Source: an uncultured Neomegalonema sp. (GTDB taxonomy: Bacteria; Pseudomonadota; Alphaproteobacteria; Rhodobacterales; Rhodobacteraceae). From it: a DNA stretch of 6,882 nucleotides. Below, one piece after another: positions 1 through 5,839 of the stretch (the first letter of the stretch is position 1; each line of letters begins with the position of its first letter). The position numbers were made by a program, and so were the translations under genes. The stretch spans positions 1 through 6,882 of the forward strand of contig CALFWP010000199.1 of assembly GCA_937927905.1 (NCBI GenBank), written 5' to 3'. The notes below the pieces were generated by a model, which did not search any database, was not told where the DNA came from, and saw only the letters and a list, made by a program, of their open reading frames with translations.

Positions 1-123
1 CTGATCGAAAACTACTTCCAGAAGCTCAAGGAATTCAAACGCATTGCGATGCGCGCTTGTAAAACCGATACGTCGTTCGCGGCGATGATCAATCTCTGCG
101 CGGGCGTCATAAATTCAAGGTAA
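1..123 (+). CDS. IS5-family transposase, C-terminal fragment (5' end outside the window)
   Basis: The window opens inside a reading frame that runs 40 codons to a TAA. The translated tail contains IENYFQKLKEFKRIA, followed by KTDTSFAAMINLCAGVI. This is the C-terminal part of the DDE domain of IS5-family transposases: the IEN-F-x-LK-x-[FY]-[RK]-R-IA signature with the catalytic Glu, followed by the K-T-D/A segment and the AA-V-I-N close. The enzyme cuts and joins insertion sequence DNA. Only the tail is present, so neither the intactness of the element nor its subgroup can be judged; the tail resembles IS427-type members. No start codon is expected here because the gene continues to the left of the window. 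Confidence 0.85.
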   Translation: MIENYFQKLKEFKRIAMRACKTDTSFAAMINLCAGVINSR

Positions 124-137
124 CTGTCAACAGGCCC
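1..137 (+). mobile_element. Right end of an IS5-family insertion sequence
   Basis: Right after the transposase stop (123) the sequence reads ctgtcaacaggccc and then tag. Seen from the outside this is GGGCCTGTTGACAG, the kind of G-rich terminal inverted repeat found at IS5-family ends close behind the transposase stop. The boundary is therefore placed at about 137, with TA or CTAG at 137-140 as possible target bases. The matching left end and target duplication lie outside the window, so the exact end is inferred. The element ends about 55 bases before thyX and reads toward it. Confidence 0.55.
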
Positions 138-192
138 TAGCTTCGTGCGGTTTTTCGGTTAGAAAGCAACAGATTAAATTGCGGGGTAAATC

Positions 193-1140
193 ATGAGCCT
201 GACATCGGAGCAACAAGCTGAAATTGATGCACAACGTGCCATGCGGACCGCGACGCGCCGTGTTGTCGCGCCGGGACTGGAGGATCGGCTATACGAAGCC
301 TTACCCCTTCTTGATCACGGATTTATCCGCGCCATTGATTACATGGGCGATGACGAGGCGATTGTTCAGGCGGCCCGTGTGTCATACGGACGCGGGACGA
401 AAGCGGCCCGCAATGATGAGGGCCTGATCAGGTACCTTATGCGGCACTGGCATTCCACGCCCTTTGAAATGTGTGAGATCAAGTTTCACGTCAAATTGCC
501 GATTTTTGTCGCACGCCAATGGATCAGGCACCGCACGGCCAATGTGAACGAATATTCAGCGCGCTATTCTATTCTGGATAAGGAATATTACATCCCTGCG
601 CCGGAAAATCTTGCCGCACAAGCGGTCTCAAATCGTCAGGGTCGCGGTGATGTTCTTGAAGGGGAAGAGGCAGCGCGCGTGCTTGATCTGTTACGCGGCG
701 ATGCCGAACAGACCTACAGTCACTATGCGGAAATGCTTAATGAAGGTCCGGCGGATGCGGATGGCAAGCCGACTGCCCTTGATCCGTCACGGGATGGTCT
801 GGCGCGGGAGCTGGCGCGAATGAACCTGACGCTGGGTACGTATACCCAGTGGTATTGGAAGGTTGATCTGCACAACTTGTTTCACTTCCTGCGCCTGCGC
901 GCTGACACCCATGCACAGTATGAAATCCGTGTCTATGCCGAAGCCATGGCAGAGCTGACAAAGGCATGGGTGCCCATGGCCTATCGCGCGTTTGAAGATT
1001 ACCGGCTTGGTGCGGTTCAGATGTCCGCTCCGGCTATGCAGGTCCTCAAACGTATGCTGGCCGGAGAACAGGTTGAACAGGCCGGTAGTGGTCTATCCGC
1101 CGGTGAATGGCGTGAGCTGATGGCCGACCTAAGGCGTTAA
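193..1140 (+). CDS. thyX: Flavin-dependent thymidylate synthase ThyX
   Basis: ThyX methylates dUMP to dTMP in the cytoplasm. It uses methylenetetrahydrofolate as carbon donor and FAD with NADPH as reductant, an alternative to ThyA. The 315-residue product carries the diagnostic ThyX motif RHR-x7-S at residues 112-122 (RHRTANVNEYS), inside a longer conserved stretch from FVARQWIRHR to SARYS. A second conserved block near the C-terminal half, DLHNLFHFLRLR followed by HAQYEIR (residues 225-246), matches the family's dUMP-binding region. The length is on the long side for the family because of an N-terminal extension of about 30 residues and a C-terminal tail of about 35, both common in alphaproteobacterial members. 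The ATG is preceded by GGGG at 183-186 with 6-base spacing. Upstream is an IS end; downstream the gene converges on the next one with a 5-base gap and no visible terminator. Confidence 0.96.
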   Translation: MSLTSEQQAEIDAQRAMRTATRRVVAPGLEDRLYEALPLLDHGFIRAIDYMGDDEAIVQAARVSYGRGTKAARNDEGLIRYLMRHWHSTPFEMCEIKFHVKLPIFVARQWIRHRTANVNEYSARYSILDKEYYIPAPENLAAQAVSNRQGRGDVLEGEEAARVLDLLRGDAEQTYSHYAEMLNEGPADADGKPTALDPSRDGLARELARMNLTLGTYTQWYWKVDLHNLFHFLRLRADTHAQYEIRVYAEAMAELTKAWVPMAYRAFEDYRLGAVQMSAPAMQVLKRMLAGEQVEQAGSGLSAGEWRELMADLRR

Positions 1141-1145
1141 TATTT

Positions 1146-1616
1146 TCAGGTCCGTTTGATGTGTCTGCGCCATGTTGTCCTAAGCATGGAATAAAACATC
1201 CATGTGAATGTCGCGATCAAAAGCGTAAATGCAGGCAAGGTTGTTGGTGCATCCGGCCCTGAAAAAAGCATTAACAGCAGAGATGCCAGCATTAAAGCCG
1301 GGACAACCGGAATAGACCTGCGTTTACGTTTCTGATCCTGTCGCAGTGTTGTATATTTGATTGCAACAGCACGGGCTTCCATGGGTTCACAGCGGTAATA
1401 TCCGCGTTGTCCCCGCTCAGCATATCGCGATAAATCATTCTTGATGGCTTTGAGCGCAACCGGCCCGTTCGCGACCTTTAGTGTCCACTCGACCGTACCT
1501 GACCTGATGCCGGAGCCGGGTTCACGTTCCCTGCGGTAAGGGTCAATGTCGGAACGTTCGAACCTTATTCCGCCAGGCATGGCGGGGTGTCTCATGCAAT
1601 AGATATATTCTGCCAT
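1146..1616 (-). CDS. Small membrane protein with a T5orf172/GIY-YIG-like N-terminal domain, probably catalytically degenerate
   Basis: This 156-residue protein has two visible parts. Residues 3-88 follow the layout of the T5orf172/MUG113 branch of the GIY-YIG fold: YIYCMRHPAMPGG, a D-P-x-x-R segment at 25-29, a WTLKVANGPVALKAIKNDL helix region (44-62), and GYYRCEPMEARAVA (72-85), where family members usually read EFFRV/C-x-x-EEA. The usual K-I-G-x-T is replaced by RFERS (18-22), and the metal-binding Glu position is Gly72, so nuclease activity is doubtful. After a basic stretch (RQDQKRKRR, 92-100) come two hydrophobic helices at about 102-119 and 127-145, with a basic tail. The gene is last in the leftward block, 105 bases after the slipin, where an NfeD partner would be typical; it is not NfeD. 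No strong ribosome site precedes the ATG. Domain assignment is by pattern only. Confidence 0.7.
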   Translation of the reverse strand: MAEYIYCMRHPAMPGGIRFERSDIDPYRREREPGSGIRSGTVEWTLKVANGPVALKAIKNDLSRYAERGQRGYYRCEPMEARAVAIKYTTLRQDQKRKRRSIPVVPALMLASLLLMLFSGPDAPTTLPAFTLLIATFTWMFYSMLRTTWRRHIKRT

Positions 1617-1676
1617 TTGGTAACACTTCTACTCGAAAAAATTGTGCTGCGGTCAAAGTGAAACCAAATGGGTAAT

Positions 1677-1707
1677 AAAAAATTAAGGACGGTATATGGA
1701 TAACCGT
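1677..1707 (-). terminator. Weak candidate terminator behind the slipin gene
   Basis: On the minus strand, 15 bases after the slipin stop, ACGGT and ACCGT (1707-1703 and 1693-1689) can pair around a 9-base loop. They are followed by CCTTAATTTTTT (1688-1677). The stem has only 5 pairs and the T run is offset by several bases, so it may only attenuate transcription into the next gene. Confidence 0.3.
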
Positions 1708-1721
1708 TTCATAATATTAAG

Positions 1722-2654
1722 TTACTGATCAACCAAACGCACAAACGGGTTCGGGTTATCGTCATGCGGCGAAGAAGGCGTTTGATCAGGATTGAAGCCC
1801 TTCAGTAATTCCGCAACACCGGCTATACTGCCCACAAGGTTACTGGTTTCCAGGGGCATCATAATCAGTTTTGAATTATGAGAGGCGGCGATATCGCGTA
1901 AAGAATCCGTATATTTCTGCGCAATGAAATATTGGGTTGCGCGGGTGTCGCCTTCGGAAATTGCTTTGGAAACCATTGCCGTTGCATTGGCCTCCGCTTC
2001 GGCTTCCCGCTCACGGGCTTCGGCCTTTAGAAAGGCGGCTTCTTTCTGACCTTCTGCCCGAAGAACTGCTGAGCGTTTTGCACCCTCTGCTTCAAAAATT
2101 TCTGCCCGCTTTTCCCGTTCCGCCTTGATTTGCTTCGCCATAGCAGCAGAAACATCTGCAGGAGGTATCAGATCACGGATTTCAACACGGGTGGCCTTTA
2201 CACCCCAGGCATGGGTCGCCTCATCAATGGCCTGAAGTAATTTTACGTTGATTTTTTCACGATCGGACAAAACCTCATCTAGCGCCATCGCACCGATCAT
2301 ACTGCGGATATTAGTGATCGTCAGATTGATAATCGCGCGTTCAAGTTCCAGCACCTCATATGCAGCACGGGCGGCATTTGTGACCTGATAAAAGGTGACC
2401 GCATCCGCGCGAACGATGGCGTTGTCCTTAGTGATCACTTCCATTTTGTCGATTTCAAGCAGGCGTTCCATCATATTGATGCGCTGGCCGATCCGGTCGA
2501 CAAATGGGATCAGGAAATGCAGGCCGGAAGGGAGAGTCCCAGTATATTTGCCGAAGCGCTCGACAGTCCATTGTTCTCCCTGCGGAACGATTGTAACCGC
2601 CTTGTAGAGTGCCAGCATAGAAAACGCGGTTATAATGATTGAGGCAGTCAGCAT
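1722..2654 (-). CDS. qmcA: QmcA/paraslipin-type SPFH (Band 7) membrane protein
   Basis: This 310-residue protein belongs to the slipin/SPFH family: membrane-anchored scaffold proteins that oligomerise in lipid microdomains and are often tied to control of membrane proteases such as FtsH. An N-terminal hydrophobic segment (2-22) is followed by VPQGEQWTVERFGKYTGTL (24-42), LPSGLHFLIPFVDRI and the band 7 core through KDNAIVRADAVTFYQV. The QmcA/paraslipin hallmark GVKATRVEIRDLIPP lies at 151-165. A charged Ala/Glu/Lys-rich coiled coil spans about 178-227. The conserved YFIAQKY and LIMMPLETSNLVGSIAG close the family region, and the tail after 288 is polar and probably disordered. The coiled coil looks shorter than in E. 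coli QmcA. The start is placed at ATG 2654 because AGGA lies 6 bases before it; a TTG two codons upstream (2660) has that same AGGA directly against it. The gene lies 56 bases after mnmD. Confidence 0.92.
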   Translation of the reverse strand: MLTASIIITAFSMLALYKAVTIVPQGEQWTVERFGKYTGTLPSGLHFLIPFVDRIGQRINMMERLLEIDKMEVITKDNAIVRADAVTFYQVTNAARAAYEVLELERAIINLTITNIRSMIGAMALDEVLSDREKINVKLLQAIDEATHAWGVKATRVEIRDLIPPADVSAAMAKQIKAEREKRAEIFEAEGAKRSAVLRAEGQKEAAFLKAEAREREAEAEANATAMVSKAISEGDTRATQYFIAQKYTDSLRDIAASHNSKLIMMPLETSNLVGSIAGVAELLKGFNPDQTPSSPHDDNPNPFVRLVDQ

Positions 2655-2710
2655 GGGCAATCCTCATTCTTATGGTTAACAACATCTTCAGCGAGGTCTG
2701 TTAATAAAGA

Positions 2711-3400
2711 TTATACGCCGTCTGCTAATAAATCACAAATATTCAATCTTCCTGTTAGCATTTCACGCTTTCTACCGAAACCTGCACGCTTTTCGAGTTT
2801 AAAGCCGGCGGTCGTAAGTGCGCGCCGGACAAACCCTGCGACAGTGTAAGTGGCAAAACTGGCACCGGTAGAGGAAGCCTTACTGACACCTTGCAATACG
2901 CTGTCTTCCCACATTTGCGGATTGCGCGCAGGCGCAAAGCCGTCAAGAAACCAGGCATCGGCCTTGCCATTCCAATCGGGAAGCGTTTTGCGCACATCAC
3001 CGGTGACAACCTCTAATGTTACCGGACCGAATGTCATGATACCGCCTTTGGGCGTCCAAGCATCAACAAGCCGCAAACGGTAATCGTAGAGCTCCGGCCA
3101 TGCCGTCAGTGCACGGTCAATTTCGTCAGCTTCAAGCGGATAGAGTTCGAAAGATGTAAAATGAAGCTGTCCTTGGGTTTTCGATGTCTCCCACGCTTGC
3201 CAGGTCGCGCAAAAATTCAATCCTGTACCAAATCCGAGTTCTGCGATGTGAAATGCCTGAAGATGTGACCAGCGTGCCGGTAAGTTATTGCCATCAAGAA
3301 AAACATGGCGGGTTTCCGCCAGGCCGTCCGCTCGCGAATAATACGGGTCATTAAACCGGCCGGAAACCGGAACACCGTTTTCCCATTTTAACTCAGTCAT
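2711..3400 (-). CDS. mnmD: tRNA 5-methylaminomethyl-2-thiouridine methyltransferase, stand-alone MnmD
   Basis: MnmD uses S-adenosylmethionine to methylate the aminomethyl group on wobble uridine 34 of tRNA, the last step of mnm5s2U formation begun by MnmE/MnmG. The 229-residue product has the SAM-binding motif ELGFGTGLNF (54-63), the acidic FELYPLE strand end (84-90), and the family signature DAWFLDGFAPARNPQMW (148-164) with its conserved Asp. It then has ATYTVAGFVRRAL (183-195) and the closing GFGRKREML (207-215). In E. coli this domain is the N-terminal half of bifunctional MnmC; here the FAD-dependent oxidase half is absent, and the coding frame ends normally at the methyltransferase border, so it is a natural single-domain form. 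The ATG overlaps the stop of the MmcQ-family gene by 8 bases (ATGACTGA), which points to translational coupling; no strong ribosome site is visible. Confidence 0.93.
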   Translation of the reverse strand: MTELKWENGVPVSGRFNDPYYSRADGLAETRHVFLDGNNLPARWSHLQAFHIAELGFGTGLNFCATWQAWETSKTQGQLHFTSFELYPLEADEIDRALTAWPELYDYRLRLVDAWTPKGGIMTFGPVTLEVVTGDVRKTLPDWNGKADAWFLDGFAPARNPQMWEDSVLQGVSKASSTGASFATYTVAGFVRRALTTAGFKLEKRAGFGRKREMLTGRLNICDLLADGV

Positions 3401-3785
3401 TCAAGTTGTTACTCTGCTGATTCAGTCCCAACTCTCTTTGCAATTTTTTATTCAATTTCCAAGAAATCAGCCTGTAACTTTCACGCAGGAAGTCCTTCAG
3501 GGTTTCATCATCCATAGACTCGTCAGTGATGCGTTGAATCCATTTCAAACCGCGTGAGGCCAGATAGGGAGCAGGGCGGCAGCCCGGTTTTGTATGCCAG
3601 ATTTCATATGCAATTTCCGACACTTTGAATGTTACACCGGTAGGCATGTTTTTATCGGTCCAGCCGCCAACGGCAAAAACTTTACCGCCGACTTTCCACA
3701 CATGAGCGCCACCCCATTGCACAACATGCGTACTGTGCGGCAATGAAGCGCAAAAGGCGTTATATTCGTCAAGCGTCAACAGCAC
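3393..3785 (-). CDS. MmcQ/YjbR family protein
   Basis: This 130-residue protein has the MmcQ/YjbR pattern. After the N-terminal helix (LDEYNAFCASLPHS) comes VVQWGGAHVWKVGGKVFAV (21-39), then TFKVS (52-56), the PAPYLASRGLKWIQR segment (71-85), and a C-terminal helix with LKDFLRESYRLISWKL (96-111). Family members have a cyclophilin-like or double-wing DNA-binding fold (CyaY-like superfamily). DNA binding is proposed from structure, but no defined cellular role is established. The start is GTG 3785: an in-frame TGA lies two codons upstream, so no earlier start exists, although TTG at codon 3 is possible. The ribosome site is weak. The gene follows ssb by 69 bases and overlaps mnmD by 8 bases, so it is probably in one transcript with mnmD. 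Confidence 0.88.
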   Translation of the reverse strand: MLLTLDEYNAFCASLPHSTHVVQWGGAHVWKVGGKVFAVGGWTDKNMPTGVTFKVSEIAYEIWHTKPGCRPAPYLASRGLKWIQRITDESMDDETLKDFLRESYRLISWKLNKKLQRELGLNQQSNNLND

Positions 3786-3854
3786 GGCTCATATTCTGTT
3801 CCATGTGCAACAGCCTGTGATCAAGCCGCGTTCAAACGCAACAGCTTCGGATAT

Positions 3855-4355
3855 TCAGAACGGAATTTCATCATCCAGATCGTTATTGAAATTGCTGCCG
3901 CCGCTTGAAAATCCGCCGCCGCCGTAAGACGGGCCGCCATTGTTATCATACCCGCCGCCACCACCGGAACCATAACCTCCACCGCTTCCGCTTCCACCTT
4001 CGCCGCGTCCATCCAGCATTGTCAGTTCCCCGCGATACGGGCGCAAGGTAATCTCAGTAGTGTATTTTTCGATGCCCTGCTGATCGGTCCATTTACGGGT
4101 TTCAAGTTGGCCCTCAAGGTAAACCTTTGATCCTTTACGTAAATACTGCTCGGCAATGCGAACGAGACCTTCGTTGAATATAGCAACACGGTGCCATTCC
4201 GTGCGTTCTTTACGTTCACCGCTTTGTTTGTCTTTCCAATTTTCAGAAGTCGCTACGGCAAGGTTACAAACTTTACCACCGTTCTGGAACGTCCGTATTT
4301 CAGGGTCCCTTCCGAGGTTACCGATTAGAATGACTTTATTGACGCTACCGGCCAT
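3855..4355 (-). CDS. ssb: Single-stranded DNA-binding protein SSB
   Basis: SSB coats single-stranded DNA as a tetramer and recruits replication, recombination and repair proteins. The product (166 residues from the chosen start) begins MAGSVNKVILIGNLGRDPE, the standard SSB opening. It has the OB fold through about residue 115, including NLAVATSE, TEWHRVAIFN (52-61) and KGSKVYLEGQLETRKW (74-89). A glycine-rich flexible linker follows (117-153), then the acidic tip DLDDEIPF (159-166) that docks partner proteins. The start at 4355 is chosen by homology; the frame is open 18 more codons to ATG 4409, with another ATG at 4388, but those residues do not resemble an SSB start. No start has a strong ribosome site. 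ssb heads the leftward block and faces an unrelated gene across 253 bases, where uvrA often lies divergently in proteobacteria. Confidence 0.97.
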   Translation of the reverse strand: MAGSVNKVILIGNLGRDPEIRTFQNGGKVCNLAVATSENWKDKQSGERKERTEWHRVAIFNEGLVRIAEQYLRKGSKVYLEGQLETRKWTDQQGIEKYTTEITLRPYRGELTMLDGRGEGGSGSGGGYGSGGGGGYDNNGGPSYGGGGFSSGGSNFNNDLDDEIPF

Positions 4356-4608
4356 TGCTGCGACTCGCTTTGTTTGTCCCTGTTCCATGTGGACGATACC
4401 GATGTGCAATTAAGAAACAAAGCTGCATTATTTTACATTTTCCGGCACTGGGGAATTTACATACGCTGTCGATTAGACACCATTGTAAACAGATTTAAGT
4501 GCGGTTCAGCAACGGATTCAGTTGTGCGTAACGTTTTAGGGCTTAACTGGATCTGGGGCCGGATTTATCAAGTATTTTAAATACTTACAGCATAAGGTAC
4601 GTTCGACT
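4356..4608. promoter_or_regulatory. Divergent intergenic region between ssb and the 100-residue gene
   Basis: These 253 bases must hold the promoters for ssb (leftward) and the gene at 4609 (rightward). The sequence is AT-richer than its flanks, with runs such as attattttacatttt (4427-4441) that would suit a leftward -10 region, but no convincing -35/-10 pair could be assigned on either strand. No exact alphaproteobacterial LexA site (GTTC-N7-GTTC) was seen. The one clear symmetrical element is the palindrome at 4570-4586, listed separately. Confidence 0.4.
4570..4586. promoter_or_regulatory. Operator-like palindrome upstream of the 100-residue gene
   Basis: The arms AAGTATTT (4570-4577) and AAATACTT (4579-4586) are exact reverse complements around a single T. 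The site lies 22 bases before the ATG at 4609, where a repressor site or the -10 region would be expected. The 1-base centre argues against an RNA hairpin and for a DNA site bound by a dimeric protein. That it functions as an operator is inference. Confidence 0.4.
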
Positions 4609-4911
4609 ATGATCCATGTATTCGACCTTCCGAAAGACGCGTTAAAGCGCCTGCAGCGCCTCATCCCTGATGAAGCGATTGTCACTGCGACAGACGATGC
4701 GCTCTCAACTCCGTCAAGACAGAGCCGTATAACACCGATCTGTGTCCACAGGCTGATTATCACCGCCGAGCAGCGCAGAAACATCGTGGAAAAAATGCGT
4801 AAAATGCTTGCCCGGGACGGATTTGAAGAGAACGGCGCCATGTTGCCGATCGGTCATATCTATGAGGGTTTTTTGAACACATTTTCCCGTGAAAATCGCA
4901 TTGTAGCCTAA
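4609..4911 (+). CDS. Unrecognised 100-residue protein
   Basis: I do not recognise this family. The reading frame looks genuine: codon choice matches the neighbours (GCG, CTG, CGC, ATC, GAT frequent), AAGG at about 4596-4599 gives a plausible ribosome site about 9 bases before the ATG, and the frame ends cleanly at TAA. The protein is cytosolic in appearance, with no signal peptide or membrane segment. It has an N-terminal helix-like stretch (FDLPKDALKRLQRLIPDEAI, 5-24), a Ser/Thr-rich middle (33-42), and a conserved-looking charged helix (ITAEQRRNIVEKMRKMLARD, 51-70), then a short tail. A compact helical protein is likely. The opposite-strand frame at 4536-4841 is Cys/Arg/Ser-rich and looks like its shadow. 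The gene stands alone between ssb and the lipoprotein gene, with a palindrome just upstream. Confidence 0.65.
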   Translation: MIHVFDLPKDALKRLQRLIPDEAIVTATDDALSTPSRQSRITPICVHRLIITAEQRRNIVEKMRKMLARDGFEENGAMLPIGHIYEGFLNTFSRENRIVA

Positions 4912-4954
4912 TTATAACAAACGCAAATTCACTTTTCACGAAATTGCGGTACTC

Positions 4955-4973
4955 TCTGACACAAAATGTCAGA
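4955..4973 (+). other. Perfect 7-base-pair hairpin in the gap before the lipoprotein gene
   Basis: TCTGACA and TGTCAGA pair exactly around a CAAAA loop, 44 bases after the stop of the 100-residue gene. No T run follows, so it is not a typical intrinsic terminator. It could act as a 3' stabilising stem, an operator half-site pair, or be chance. Confidence 0.35.
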
Positions 4974-4987
4974 AGTAACGGCATAGA

Positions 4988-5023
4988 CGCCGGAAAAACC
5001 TCTCCGGCGGATACGCTTTTTCT
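4988..5023 (+). terminator. Candidate terminator between the 100-residue gene and the lipoprotein gene
   Basis: CGCCGGA (4988-4994) pairs with TCCGGCG (5003-5009) around an 8-base loop, giving a GC-rich 7-pair stem. A CTTTTTCTT tract follows at 5016-5024 after a 7-base offset. The offset is longer than ideal, so efficiency is uncertain. It would separate the 4609 gene from the lipoprotein gene; alternatively it is leader structure of the lipoprotein mRNA. Confidence 0.4.
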
Positions 5024-5075
5024 TCCGGCCATAAAACACGTATCAGCGTGGGAAATGCCCATGCCGGAGAATAAA

Positions 5076-5768
5076 ATGCTAAAACGAACCGGCGCTCAAG
5101 CCGCCATTGGAACGTTGTTACTGATCATAATGTCATGCTCACGTACTGTCAGCGACCCGGTATCCATTTCAAATACCCGCTTATTACCGCCGCCAGATCA
5201 GATTAATACATCCCTTCCTCAATCTACGGCACCTGCACCGGGACAAGATATTGTTTTGCGCGGCGTTGCCTTTGCAAAAACCGGAGATGGTGGTTTTCCT
5301 CCGGATTCGCGACTGACGATCCGGGTCTTTGATGCGCAAACCGTCAATCAGGGCAACGGACTGGCCGAACGTATATATACCCGCAGTGGTGTGCTGCCGT
5401 GGCCGTATGAACTGCGCCTCAGGTCTGCTGATCTTAGAAACTTGTTCCGTCCGGCATTGTCCGCTCGACTGGAAGGCCCGGACGGACGGCTTATCTATAA
5501 ATCTGATACTGCAGTGCCATTTTCACCTGAACATGATGCGGATATTCCGCTGTCATTGGTTATCGGCGATGGAGTTGCTGCCCTGCCGGGTGAAAAACCG
5601 ATTGAACAACACATTGGCGCGCCAATCGCGCAGAATCCGATTACATCTTTTGGAATTCCGGATCTTCGATCAGGTTACGGTGCGCCGACTTATGATGCAC
5701 CGGCTTATCCGGGACAAACATTCGAGTCTACGACGATATCCGGCCCTCCATCTAATACGATTTTTTAG
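5076..5768 (+). CDS. Lipoprotein with a YbaY/YscW-like domain
   Basis: From ATG 5076 the 230-residue product starts MLKRTGAQAAIGTLLLIIMSC, a short basic N-terminus, hydrophobic core and lipobox I-M-S-C, so Cys21 is the likely lipidated residue. Ser at +2 suggests outer-membrane sorting. After a Pro-rich linker, residues 58-150 follow the YbaY/YscW pattern: IVLRGVAFAK, LPP-like FPPDSRLTIRVFDA (74-87), a WPYELRL strand (109-115), ALSARLEGPDGRLIYKSDTA (127-146). YscW-type members are lipoproteins that chaperone secretins; YbaY-type members have no firm role, and no secretin gene is in the window. The C-terminal 55 residues are Pro/Gly/Ala/Tyr-rich and probably disordered. GGAG at 5066-5069, 6 bases from the ATG, decides the start; the frame is open upstream to 4944, but that extension would bury the signal peptide. 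The gene converges on the bactofilin gene. Confidence 0.82.
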   Translation: MLKRTGAQAAIGTLLLIIMSCSRTVSDPVSISNTRLLPPPDQINTSLPQSTAPAPGQDIVLRGVAFAKTGDGGFPPDSRLTIRVFDAQTVNQGNGLAERIYTRSGVLPWPYELRLRSADLRNLFRPALSARLEGPDGRLIYKSDTAVPFSPEHDADIPLSLVIGDGVAALPGEKPIEQHIGAPIAQNPITSFGIPDLRSGYGAPTYDAPAYPGQTFESTTISGPPSNTIF

Positions 5769-5791
5769 GACAAGGGCTGTCTGATAATAAT

Positions 5792-5821
5792 GAGCGCATC
5801 CATAGGTTTGCGGATACGCTC
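5792..5821. terminator. Bidirectional terminator-like hairpin between the lipoprotein and bactofilin genes
   Basis: GAGCG-C-ATCC (5792-5801) pairs with GGAT-A-CGCTC (5812-5821), nine pairs with one mismatch and a 10-base loop. It is followed on the plus strand by GATTTTAT and on the minus strand by ATTATTAT. It sits in the 71-base gap between two convergent stops (5768 and 5840), so one structure could end both transcripts. The flanking T tracts are short and interrupted. Confidence 0.5.
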
Positions 5822-5839
5822 GATTTTATGGCCGTGTTA

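Noticed and set aside
152..180. A possible thyX promoter, TTTTCG and TAAATT with 17-base spacing.
   Set aside because: Only 3 and 4 of 6 consensus bases match, and the implied start would fall inside the ribosome binding site.
3858..4005. A glycine-codon-rich repetitive stretch, considered as a tandem DNA repeat.
   Set aside because: It encodes the normal glycine-rich linker of SSB, with no regular repeat unit at the DNA level.
3796..4391. A 12-base exact repeat (ctgttccatgtg) at 3796-3807 and 4380-4391, upstream of both the MmcQ-family gene and ssb.
   Set aside because: About one exact 12-base repeat is expected by chance in a window this size, and no further similarity surrounds the copies.
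4500..4522. A possible LexA/SOS site (gttcagcaacggattc) upstream of ssb.
   Set aside because: The alphaproteobacterial site is GTTC-N7-GTTC; here the second half reads ATTC and the spacing is 8, so the match is poor.
4536..4841. A 101-codon minus-strand frame overlapping the 100-residue gene.
   Set aside because: The translation is rich in Cys, Arg and Ser with no domain pattern, typical of an opposite-strand shadow; the plus-strand frame has better codon use and a ribosome site.
5329..5784. A 151-codon plus-strand frame inside the lipoprotein gene.
   Set aside because: It is rich in Arg, Cys and His without a recognisable pattern, and it overlaps a well-supported coding sequence in another frame.
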